A stretch of 64,000 bases of DNA from Oscheius onirici (lineage: Eukaryota > Nematoda > Chromadorea > Rhabditida > Rhabditidae), in NCBI GenBank assembly GCA_932521025.1, contig OW051470.1, positions 1,302,001 to 1,366,000 of the forward strand. Reading direction: 5' to 3'. Positions 31,573-41,973 of the stretch are shown here, piece after piece. The stretch's first letter is position 1; each line of letters starts with the position of its first letter. The position numbers and the translations under genes were made by a program. The notes below the pieces were generated by a model. The model had not been told where the DNA came from and searched no databases. It saw nothing but the letters and a program-made list of their open reading frames with translations.

Positions 31573-33267
31573 AAATGACTCGTCACGGAAAGAATTGTAC
31601 GGCTTCCAGTGTTTATTCCTACCACGAACGACAGAGAGACGCCAAGACCAGCGGCTACGGAACTCTTCACGCTCGTCTCGGAGCCGATTCCATAAAAGAA
31701 TTCGACTGCTGCTCGTTGACACTCCAGCCATGCAGGTTTGCTCCTTTATTTTATTTTTCGTGTTTTTGGACTATTCACGCCTGAATTGACATGAAAAAAA
31801 TAACTGATAAAAGAGGTCATTCTATTTCAAAAGCCATAAACTTGTGGTATTCTCATAAAACTGCTGCTAACATCTTCAATATTTACCCTTTCAGAACGCC
31901 CGTAGTCACCCCAGCCGGCTATATTTTCGACCGCGAGGCTATCCTGGAGTACATTCTGGCGCAGAAGAAGATGATAGCCAAGAAGACGAAACAGTGGGAG
32001 AAGCAGTGTCAACAGGAAGTCGACGACGTCAAAAAAGTAACTATTTTCCTTTTTTGGGGCAAATCTATCCATTTTAGTCCGAAGTAGCCGATCTGGACCG
32101 CCGTATTAAGCGCTTCGCTGCCTTGGACGGAACGCCGGCTCATCCTGGAGCTAAGGTCGATCTGGCACAATTTGACACGCCCGAAAAGAATCCCCTGGTA
32201 GGATTTTGGCTACATTTTTTTAATATTTTTTTGCAATTTGCAGAAAAGACCAATTGTCGGAGCTGGAGGACTCGTCGGTGAGCCGGCTGAAAAAGTTAAA
32301 GCTCATGGAGCCGAGGGCGAAATGTCCAACATGAAGGGAAATTTGTAATTTTGTGCTGTTTGCTCCTAATGATTCATGCAATTTTAGATCAAAGCAGCTT
32401 CCAAGTTTCTGGATTCCCGAGTTGAATCCGACAGCAAACGCCTCAAAAGTAGAAAAGCCGGATCAGAAGGTCAGATGCCCTGTTTCGGGGAAAACGCTGA
32501 AGTTGAAAGAACTCATGGACGTCAAATTCACACTGATGCCACAGGATCCGGAAGATGCCAAAAATCCGAACAAGAAACTCATCCGATACATGTGCCCCGT
32601 TACACATGATGCTCTTACCAACACGACAAGATGTGCATATCTGAAGAAGTCGTGAGTTTTTCTTAAATGTGATCTGTCCAAATGAGACGTTTCACTCTTC
32701 TACAACATTTACCGAACTACAATATTGTGCCGCACAACGGTTGGCTTCTATTGCGGCTAGACAAGTAGGGCAACAAGCCAGCCTGCCTGGACCAACTGCA
32801 GCTGCGCTGTCAGCGTAGAGCGTCGAGAATTTCTCTCAAAAAACTTCTCCAAGACTACACTCTTGGCGCAGTGCCAGTACAGACCGAGCGATCGAGTTCG
32901 CGCCTTCGATTTCCACTTTGCTTGAGCCGAGGTTAGGTGCAGACATACGTTTCAACTTCAAAAGAAACAGATTGTCTGAAGTTTGTCAACTATAGCCCGT
33001 CCAAACCTTCTTTTCCCTTTCCGCTTACCCTAAAATGTTGACGAAATTTCATTGTTACCGAGATTCCTTATTATCTCATTTTTCAGGCAAACTGTCGTTT
33101 CGTACGACGTCGTCGAGAAGCTGATCAAAAAGGACTGGATTGACCCCGTTTGTCAGGAAAAAATAACAGAAGACGACATTATTGAGCTCCAACGAGGAGG
33201 AACCGGGTTTGCCGCAACGAATGAAGTCAAAGCCAAGCTCATTCGACCACAACTCGAGCTACAGTGA
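31573..33267 (+). CDS. NOSIP: NOSIP, RING/U-box-type E3 ligase and spliceosome-associated protein
   Basis: Six exons: 31573-31735, about 31895-32036, about 32080-32198, about 32244-32345, about 32388-32651 and 33088-33267. The protein begins MTRHGKNCTASSVYSYHER, has FDCCSLTLQPC then VVTPAGYIFDREAILEYIL (first half of a split U-box), a Lys-rich coiled segment, LPSFWIPELNPTANASKVEK, RCPVSGKTLKL, and ends DIIELQRGGTGFAATNEVKA, all diagnostic of the family. NOSIP was named for binding nitric oxide synthase and has been found in catalytic-stage spliceosomes. TTCTTCAG precedes the ATG, suggesting trans-splicing. The next gene starts 133 bp downstream on the same strand. Confidence 0.95.
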
Positions 33268-33399
33268 TCTCTCCCCTCTTTTCGGTTATTTATAAAAGTT
33301 TGTATCCTAGTTGTGTGGCTAGAATTTTATCTGGTCTGCATCCAGAAAAAAGTTCTTTTTATTGTGAAAACACTTGTGTTTGTCATGGATGAAATTTAG
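33268..33399 (+). promoter_or_regulatory. Intercistronic spacer with trans-splice acceptor
   Basis: Only 132 bp separate the NOSIP stop from the next ATG, which follows GAAATTTAG directly. The spacing and position suit an operon processed by spliced-leader trans-splicing. SL2 rather than SL1 cannot be told from sequence. Confidence 0.55.
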
Positions 33400-36336
33400 A
33401 TGGCAGCCGTGGACAACTTCAAACGACCGGCTATGCCGATAATGGATCTGGTACCAAGTAAGTTTTTTGTTGTTGGAAAGTTTCGATTGGGCGTACTTTG
33501 AATCTTTTCTTTAAGTTTCCCTAGTTTATTAACAAAATTACCACTTCAGCTAAACGAGGCAAATATGAGGACAACATGGCCCTGGCTGCCACTGGACAAG
33601 GACCACAAGCTGCTCCGCGTCTCTCGAACCTTCTAGCGCCGATTATGCTTCTTCATGGCCACGAGGGCGAGATCTACACGGCTCGCTTCAGCACAGACGG
33701 AAGCTGTCTGGCCTCCGGCGGATTCGATCAAAAAATCTACCTATGGAACGTGTTCGGCGAGTGCGAAAACTTTTCGACGCTCAGAGGACACAATGGAGCC
33801 GTTATGGATCTCAATTTCAACACAGATTCCAGGTTTTTATAATTTTTGATACCCCAAAAACATAAAATTAAGTGTTCTGTTCTCGGCCGGCACGGACAAG
33901 ACTGTGAGAGCCTGGGACATGCAGACGGGCGTCTGCATGAGAAAGTACAAGTCACACGGAGATATCGTCAATGCCTGTCATCCTGTGAGACGCGGACCCC
34001 TCTTGGTAGCTTCGGCCAGTGATGATGGAAGCTTGAAAATTCACGATATTCGACAGAGAGATCCGATCAAGAGCTACGAGAGCAAGTTTCAACAGACTAC
34101 GGTAAGTCTTTTATTGGTTTTTGGTATTTTATATAAAAATTTATTTGCGGAAGAAAAAGCCACTTTTCGATGATAAACGCTGCCTGAAAGTCGTACTTTG
34201 ACCAAACAGCCTTCATCTTTGACTTAGATTTTAGACATGTTCTAAAAGCTTGTGAAAGAGTATAATATTCGACCTGATTTCCACGGAAAGAAAAAAAATA
34301 TGGCCCTTTTCCGAAAAGGGAACCTTTTTCAGATTACCTGGAACGATATGGCGGACCAGATCATCGTCGGCGGCATCGACAACGAGATCAAAGTCTGGGA
34401 CATTCGTCGTGATGCTATAACTTACGTTCTTCGAGGTCATGCCGATACCGTTACCGGAATCTCCCTCAGTCCTAATGGAAATCACATAATCTCCAATTCT
34501 ATGGATTGTTCAGGTTTTTGTGTCATTCTTTTCTATAAAAATTTCAAAAATTTAGCCAAACAATGGGATGTAAGGCCATTTACGTCGACCGAACGTCTCG
34601 TCAAGACCTTCTACGGTCATCAGCACAATTTCGAGAAGAATCTGCTAAAATGTGCCTGGTCGCCGGACGGAACACGCGTCACGGTAGGATCGAGTGATCG
34701 CTTCGTCTACGTCTGGGATGTGGCCTCAAAGAAGCTTCTGTACAAGCTGCCTGGTCACCATGGATCTGTCAATGCTACGGACTTCCACCCCATCGAACCA
34801 ATTCGTGAGCTTTTCCTTTTTTTCCGAGGAGTAGATCTGCAAGTAGATCTATCGCAATTCTTTTTTTTTACCTATCCAAGCTCTTCGAAGTTAAAGTGAC
34901 CAAGTTGTGAGTTGAAGCGATTGCAACAATCTTCATACTGGACATAACTTTTGCCAAATCTGCACCTTGCATACATATTGTTATACTTGGGCGGCTTGAG
35001 CCGAGCCGGTTTTTAACCCTCGAGCCAGCTCGGCTCGAAGAGGTCTGTGAGCCGGCTCGGCTCCAAAAAAAATTCGATGCGGCTCGAGCCAAAAAATGTC
35101 AAATTTTCGTCTATTTTTTTGGCAAATCAGGACAAAATGTCAAGTGCAATGTTATAAATTGCTGGGTAGGGCGTATCTACTATAACTTTGTTCCTCTGGA
35201 GCTATAACACAACTTCTATTAAAAATGGGAATCCCTTTTTAGAATTTCGTAAAATTTCCGTTTTTCCTTAGGCTCGAGCTAGCTCGGCTCGAAGAGGTCC
35301 GCGAGCCGGCTCGGCTCGAAATCGGCTCGTGCCCAAGCATACATATTGTTACGCAAATTTGCGTACGAAATATGTAACAAGGTCTGTTAAAGGAAGCCTT
35401 CGGCTATGCCGGTATGCCGGAAACGCTGCAGGACCAATTGGCATTGGTCCCGTCACGATCTTGCATATTTTTCATTTTTTGACGCTTTGCACACATTTTA
35501 TCGTTGTCAAACCATGTTTAATCGATTCCGCATCAAATTTTACACCAGTTATGTCTATTCCGACATCAAAAGCCGGAGACACGCTTTAAAAAAAGGGATA
35601 CCGTAGTTTCAAGAATTCCCTTCCCCGCGGGACCCATTAGCTAAGCCGCGCATTCAAACAGCATTTTTTCGATCAAACATTCTACCTTTGCATCACTTTT
35701 TTCTCGTCTTTATGCACGTTTTTGTTGTCATTTTTTCTTTGGATTCCTAAATAAAAGTCGGAAGGAAATATGGAGCCAAAAAAATGTCCTCCTTGTAGTC
35801 GGATTACTAAATTACTGCAAACCTGTTATTGATGATGTACATTCCAATACCCAAACATACTATGCAAAAAAGATAAGAAAAAATACATAAAACCATAAAA
35901 AAATCGATGTAAAGGTACAATGCTTGATGGAAAATATTGAGAAAAATGCTGTTTGAATGCGCGGTTTGGCCAATGGGTCCCGCGGGGAAGGGAATTCTTA
36001 AACTACGGTATCCCTCTTTTTTTGAACAGACCTTAGAAACTCGAATAATTCAGAACGCAATTTCTCGTCAATCAAATTTACGCAAAGTGAAAAATTGGCA
36101 CGCGATATGGTCGACTTATTGACCCCCTCCTAAAATACATCAGACCTGCACGAGCTTACCCCATGTTTTGTTGTTTAGCAGAAATACCCAGTCAGTCCTG
36201 TCGCAGAAGTTTGCTTGTACCAAAAATACTTAGTTTGGAACTTCTGAAAGTCTTTGTCTGCTTTCCCTAATCTAATGAATTTTCAGTCCTCTCGGCTTCC
36301 AGTGACAAGCGCATCTACTTGGGAGAAGTGGCCTAG
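33400..36336 (+). CDS. SNRNP40: SNRNP40, U5 snRNP 40-kDa WD40 protein
   Basis: Six exons join in frame: 33400 to about 33458, about 33550-33831, about 33872-34101, about 34334-34513, about 34555-34806 and 36287-36336. The N-terminus reads FKRPAMPIMDLVPTKRGKYE. Seven WD repeats follow, e.g. GHEGEIYTARFSTDGS, GTDKTVRAWDMQTG, GGIDNEIKVWDIRRD, GSSDRFVYVWDVASKKLLYK. The last exon, 1.48 kb away, reads LLSASSDKRIYLGEVA, closing the propeller as in the human protein. SNRNP40 binds PRP8 in the U5 snRNP. The last intron holds two inverted-repeat elements. One acceptor is AAG instead of CAG (about 33871). It is probably the middle gene of an operon. Confidence 0.93.
34985..35337. mobile_element. GAGCCGGCTCG-rich inverted element, copy 2
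   Basis: The left end CTTGGGCGGCTTGAGCCG and right end CGGCTCGTGCCCAAG are imperfect inverted repeats. Both ends carry CGAGCC-GCTCGGCTCGAAGAGGTC blocks. It lies in the last SNRNP40 intron, with an AT-rich centre. Confidence 0.65.
35583..36033. mobile_element. MITE with about 80-bp arms
   Basis: GGGATACCGTAGTTTCAAG, then AATTCCCTTCCCCGCGGGAC and GCGCATTCAAACAGCATTTT on the left are mirrored on the right by AAAATGCTGTTTGAATGCGC, GTCCCGCGGGGAAGGGAATT and CTACGGTATCCC. AT-rich centre; no coding capacity. It lies in the last SNRNP40 intron. Confidence 0.8.
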
Positions 36337-36546
36337 AAGTTTCGACCGAAAGTACCGATCTCGTCCCTTCCTTTCCCCAAATTATGTTGTTTCTTCTCGT
36401 TACGGATCATATTCTAACTATTTTGTCCAACTTCTCCACACACACACAAAATGAACCATTCTGTAACTTCGTTTTTAACTTAACAAAATAGACACGTCTT
36501 CGTTCAGATCCTGTAGATTTTTCCCAGTTTTTAAGCCAGAAAGTTG

Positions 36547-39500
36547 ATGTGCGAGCTTGTGAAGCAAGCCGTCGGGAGAGTCTACATCTCGTCGTCTAGA
36601 TGCATCTACGAAAATTTGGCATTTGAAGAGTTCATTTTTCGGAAGCATGATCTCGAAAAAGACGGGGATGCCATGCTGATTTGGAGCAACAAACCGGCGG
36701 TGGTTATAGGACGACATCAGAATCCGTGGATCGAGTGCAATTTGCCCTTTTTGAGGAAGAGTGGAATTGATCTGGCTAGAAGGCACAGTGGAGGAGGGAC
36801 TGTCTATCACGATATGGGTAGGTTTTTAATTTTTTTATTGTTGTTTTACAGGAATTTGGTTGCTTTTTTTATTTATACAACTGGAGGCAATAAAGGAAAG
36901 TTTTCTATCTTTTGAACATAAAAACTAGCTCGATTTTGGTCGAAATTTGTCTCAAATCTGCAGACTCTCTCATGGCTTTCTAATCAGACCTGATAAACTT
37001 GCCGATATCCAGCTACGATTTACAGGCGCATTTTGAGGAACAATTGCATTGTTTTCAGTGAAATGTAGCGTATTTTAACTCTTTTGTAAAGTTTGCAGAC
37101 CCTCAAAATGGCAACTGTTAATTACCGTAAATATTCGAATAGTGGCACTGCGCCACTATTTTTCAGTACCCCTGTTTTGGTGCGCCACTATTCGAGAGTG
37201 TGCCACTAATTTTCAAACAAATTTTTTTAGTTTTTTTCCAACCGACAATCATACTTTTTTTTTCGGAAAAGAAGACAAAACATATACTTCTACATTGTCG
37301 CTAACAATTGAAATATTGCTATTTCCTATAGGTCCGTCTGTCTTGGAACATAGAACTTGGTCGTCTTCGGATACGTCCGTAGCTAGAGTTATACCGCAAT
37401 GCTTGAAAACTTGATGATCAGCTCTACTGGAATGCGTTCCCAGGCTTTCTCTACCCACTTCAAGTAGAGTTCCATTGGGGGGGGGGGGGCGTATGATTAC
37501 CGCCTTTAGTAAATGCTTTCTTTCCGTCGACCATCCATTCATTGTAAAGCTCGCTGATTTTTGCTTTGAAAGGGGCATTCCAATGGGTAAAGTAAAGTTT
37601 CTCCCTTTCAACGCCAGAGTTTCAAAGAATCTAGTTCCGAAGAACCTACTGCGTGAGGGGTCATTCTGAGGGGCCAGATTGTGTGAGGCGTTTATGTTCC
37701 GAAGTTTCCCAACCTGTTCCACGGGACGCCTTTCAATGGGTATCGGGAAAACTTTTGAAACTGGATGACCGGGAGAGGATAAAAGAGAACTCGTAAGATA
37801 GATCTCTCTACTACTAAAGCGCAATGGACTCTGTGTGTCTGTCTGTTTGTGGAGTTGTCTGTGTTCGCTGATCAGAAGAGAGCGGTAGACTCTCTGTCTG
37901 GTCTAAACGGTTCGAATATCACCACTGCCCAGTTTCTTCTCATCCAGCAGGTGACATCCTAACCAAGTAGCGAAGACATCTTCTTGATTGGGATTGTAGT
38001 ATTGTTCGGGTAGACGGCTGCTTGACTTGGTGGAATCACTGTAGAGACGAGCATCGCTGGTGGAGCCATGAAGGTTGACTTGACAAGCTCTTCTTTCCAC
38101 ATTAGATTCTGGCGTTAGCAGAATCACTGAGGAGCGCTTCGACTCTAGATTATCGACTCTGTATCTGTACTTTGTCTCTCCGGAACTGACTACCTTGACT
38201 CTGACTTTGACTTCTACAGGAACTCTTCCCCTTGTCTGTGTTTTGTTTCTGTGCTGATGATCTTTCAGTAATTTCTTGACCATCAAAGTCTGTGCACTTG
38301 GTAGTTGCTTGACTGGTTCTAGACTAGACTGGTAGACTGGTTCTGGAACTTCCAATAATCCATACTGTACCGGATCTGGTTCTTCTCTTTCTAGGGATCA
38401 GAAGAGATCGGTTCAGATGAAGGAAAATAATAAGTAGAGAGAGGAAAAAGAGCATAATAACAAGACAGAAACCACAAAATATATAAAAAAGGAAGAAAAA
38501 TCAAATTTGTACTGAAAAACGCGATTTTGTACTGCGCCACTATTCGAGAGTGCGTCACTATTTAAATTTTGGCTCTTTTGGGTGCGCCACTATTCGAATA
38601 TTTACGGTACTCTATTTTCTATTTCTAACCGTTATGTTGCAGGCAACCTAAACATCTCCCTGCTGACAGCTCAAAAAGGTCACTGTCGTCCTCGAAATCT
38701 CCGCTTCCTTTCCTCGGCAATCAACGACAACTTCAAAGTCAATGTAAGTTCTTCTTTTCCATAATTTCCTCTCAATTTTTGTCCGAAAAAAAATCTAAAC
38801 TATTAAAAAGCTATGGTGTCTGTGGCTGACTCTGTGTCTGTGTTTGTTAGGTTTTTTGTCCGTGGCCACGAAATTTTGGTGTATTGTTAAGAGTCGCCGC
38901 TGTTACCCAGACGATCCGGGTTCGACTCCTCTCCTCGGCAAATATTTTTGCTAAATTGTTTTGAGTAGGAAATAGAGTCAGGGTAACCGTCAGGGGATCA
39001 GAAGGGACCGGCTGATCCGTAGAAGATCAAAGAGGGACCAGATAGAGATCGGTTGATTAGGGTAGGGATCAGAAGGGATCGGTTGACTGGGGAAGAGATC
39101 AGAAGGGATCAAAAGAGTTCAGTTGACTGGGAAAGGGATCAGAAGGGACAGGTTGACTGGGGAAGGAATCGAAAGAAATCGGTTGACTGGGGAAGGGATC
39201 ACAAGTAAAGAAGAAAACACAAATAAAACAGCCGCCGACAGGCGGCGAAGCCGGCTGGTAGTAATTTAATATTTCCAGGTAGTTCCCAACAGGCGAGACG
39301 ACATGGAGCTCCAGCCTGGGAGCAGAAAATGCTCCGGAACAGCCGCTAGAATCTCCAGAGGACGGGCCTACCATCATCTAACACTGCTCGTGGAAGCCGA
39401 TTTGAGGAAGCTGAGCACGTCCTTAAAATCGCCTTTTATTGTAAGCTATCTCCACATTTTCCGGTAGTTTAGCAAAAAAGCCTGCAGAAAGACATAAAAT

Positions 39501-40512
39501 CCAACGCCACAGCGAGTATTCGGGCACCGGCAGTAGGATTTCTAAAAGAGGACGACAGGACGATAGAAACACAGCGTGTGAGGGAGAAGATTGTTGAGAG
39601 ATTTGCGTCACAGTTTCATGTAAGTTGTTTAAATCACTTTTGTTACAAAAGAACATCACTAGGTTTTTGAGCAGGAACATCAAAAATTAGATGTCCCTTC
39701 ATTTTGAAATAAGTAGAAAAGAACAATGATTAGAAAATGTCTTGTTCCGTTCAGTTCATTCCGTTTAGTTCATCTTAGCCGTTCGAACTTCCTCGAAAGA
39801 AAGCCCTATTTTTTCTCTCTCTGAATTATAGAGGTGACATACGACCACATTGCGCACTTTTGATTTGCTTAAAAAACGCCCATCTATACGACAAAACCAC
39901 AATTTCATTCGTGAATTCGAAACGTGAAGCCGCTGGTTTTTTTTAATCATAGAGAAAAAAGCAATCCGGAGTCCGGAAAAAAGTATTGTTTGAGAACATC
40001 TATAATCCTGCCTTAAATGGTGCGAAGCATGTTTCCTTGCTGCTACTTTCGGGAACCAAATTTATCGCCTTAATTTACGTGTAGTAGAGCAACATAAACC
40101 GGAACTTGGTCAGTGACGAAGTGGCCTTTCTCACTCAGCAGTTTGGAGAAAATAACTGACGACAAATGCGCAAGGAAGTATCAGTTTCTGCTGTACTTTA
40201 GTCATTGGAAGTCATTTTTGGTTTTACAGAACATAAATGGAAATGTTTTTGCAAAAAAAAGAGTAAGCCTATAGTTTCTTCTTTCAGAACTGTCAGATCC
40301 AGGACGTGAACGTGCTCTCCGAGATGTCCGAAAATGAAGAAATAGCGAAAAACTACTATGATCTCGTCTGCTTCGACTGGGTCTTTGGCAAGACGCCGAA
40401 ATTCAGCTACGAGAAAGACGGAACGACGGTTCAGATAGAGAAGGGCTTCGTCACCGAAACGAGTAGCCCAAAATACGTTGTAGGACAGAGATTTTGGCTA
40501 GATGGCTGTTAA
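36547..40512 (+). CDS. LIPT1: LIPT1, mitochondrial lipoyltransferase
   Basis: Five exons: 36547-36814, about 38643-38742, 39278 to about 39440, about 39472-39619 and about 40288-40512. The first exon holds YENLAFEEFIFRKHD, VVIGRHQNPWIECN and DLARRHSGGGTVYHDMG, the lipoate-binding core of LplA/LIPT1 proteins. The second continues GNLNISLLTAQKG, and the last includes SYEKDGTTVQIEKGF. LIPT1 transfers lipoyl groups to 2-oxoacid dehydrogenase E2 subunits in mitochondria. Start: the first in-frame ATG, 26 bp after a TTTTCCCAG acceptor and 211 bp after the SNRNP40 stop, so it may be the third operon gene. Introns 1 and 2 are swollen by mobile elements. Confidence 0.9.
37123..38609. mobile_element. 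1.5-kb terminal-inverted-repeat element in LIPT1 intron 1
   Basis: TACCGTAAATATTCGAATAG opens the element and its exact inverse closes it. Subterminal CGCCACTATTCGAGAGTG motifs occur at both ends. Two minus-strand frames inside (37249-37824, 37903-38355) are open for 191 and 150 codons but show no transposase motif I recognise. A piece of the minisatellite element's TGTTTGTGGAGTTGTCTG terminus is nested near 37800-37870. It resembles in outline the pogo/Tigger-like TACCGTA-ended families, without proof. Confidence 0.7.
38805..39262 (+). mobile_element. Compound minisatellite element, inverted copy
   Basis: TGTCTGTGTTTGTTAGG, then a tRNA-like head (GGTGTATTGTTAAGAGTCGCC, GGGTTCGACTCC), AAATATTTTTGCT, some seven GATCAGAAGGGATCGGTTGA-type units, and the GCCGCCGACAGGCGGC hairpin. 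The order is the inverse of 30466-30800. It fills most of LIPT1 intron 2. Confidence 0.75.
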
Positions 40513-41049
40513 TTTATTCTTGTTAAGTTTTTTTCTTGTTTAGGTCATAAAATTCTATTTTCATTTACTTTTTTTGAGCGAATAGACGCTATCTCGTCTT
40601 GTTTCCTAGCTCGAGTACAAAAATGCAAAGAAATGGTTCAGATTCTATGATTCGGCATCTCTTCAGATGTAGACGGCCACTAGACGTGTATTTTCGGCAA
40701 AGTACTCACAATTTCAGGTTAGTTAGCTCATGCAACTAAGCACAAATAGTTAGCACTCTCTGCAATAAAGTTTAGGCAAAATCCTGTAGAATATTTTGGC
40801 AGCACTCCTTTTCATATGCCCTGGCAATTTCCGGCGCAAAATCTGACATGATAGTTGACTCAAAAACTTCTGTTGCGGCTAAAAACGCAATGCGAATCAT
40901 AAGCGTAACACGTGTGACCTGCTATTTTAGTAGGTGAGACCCCCCTTTGTCGCAACTGTTCTAATTCGTTCAACCATTTTGTCAGTAAATGTACTGTAAA
41001 ACCATTGCTCGTATAAGCTTGTGTCGGAGCAATTCGGGCCACTCCGTGT
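40513..41049. other. Intergenic, no gene seen
   Basis: 3' flank of LIPT1. No coding frame, RNA gene or repeat was recognised. Confidence 0.4.
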
Positions 41050-41470
41050 TGCTGTTTATTTATTTGCTTATCAAGCGTTCATCGCAAGAGCGTCTCTTCT
41101 AGCAGCCTCCCATTTGATCTCGTCCCATCTCCAAAAAACTTGGTTGTCGAGCCTCAAGCTATCTTCCCATCGTACATGCTGTCTGCCCGGCCTTCTTTTG
41201 CCTTCTAACGGAGTCCATTCCGAGCAAATCCTCGCCCAATCATCCCTTTTAGGCTTATCTTTCTTGCCCATTTCAACTTGTTCATCTGGGCAGCCTGTTT
41301 CTAATCTTTCAGACCAGTCACTTGTCTCAGCCAGTCGTTGTTCCATCTGTCCAGTTGAGTTATTCCTAACATTCTGCGCTCCATACGACGTTGACATAGG
41401 ATTCTTTCGTCGTCAGCTTTCAACGCCCAGCTTTCACAGCCGTACAGAACTACTGTGTTGCTGTTAAAAA
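41050..41470 (-). mobile_element. LINE C-terminal remnant
   Basis: A minus-strand frame contains RLAETSDWSERLE, DDWARICSEWTPLEGKRRPG and RQHVRWEDSL, then WEAARRDALAMNA, typical of the end of RTE-type reverse transcriptases. Upstream codons (about 41400-41470) continue the match with stops. Dead and truncated. Confidence 0.65.
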
Positions 41471-41551
41471 GTAATATACAATTAACACTTTATTAGCTTA
41501 TCAATGCATTCACGTGAACCAGCATAGCTCGACTCCAGTTTTGGGGCTCAG

Positions 41552-41917
41552 TTGCAGCCACAGCCATCCATTGTTCCCCAAATGTCTCGACAAAATAGAG
41601 TTCTATCTAGGTTTTTGTCGACCTGGATTCCGTGTTTTGTTCCATGGATTCCATTCCAAAAAATTTCGTGTCCATTTGACGTATGCTCCTTTGGCAATGT
41701 ATCTGCCTCAAATCCACTTATTTATTGCCCAACTCTTCCTAATATCTCGAATTGGTACCTTTTCGGACAGCCATTCATTGGTTTTCCTATCAGCCAGAGT
41801 AACTCCGATCATCTCTCTCATCCTAATATGTTGTACGATAGCCAATCGTTAGAAAGTAGTAAGCTGGACTGTAATAACCAATGTAACACCGAAGTTATCT
41901 GGAATCAAAGTTCTTAA
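41552..41917 (+). other. Unassigned 121-codon open frame
   Basis: The frame reads MQPQPSIVPQMSRQNRVLS... and ends NQCNTEVIWNQSS. It is rich in Ser, Pro and aromatic residues with no domain I know, and a second frame is open across the same interval. It lies between a LINE scrap and the DnaJ gene. It could be an upstream exon, a TE piece or chance. Confidence 0.2.
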
Positions 41918-41973
41918 AGTTTATAAAACAGCGTTGTTTACAGTTCTTCTGTTGAAACAGTAGTTTTATCCAG

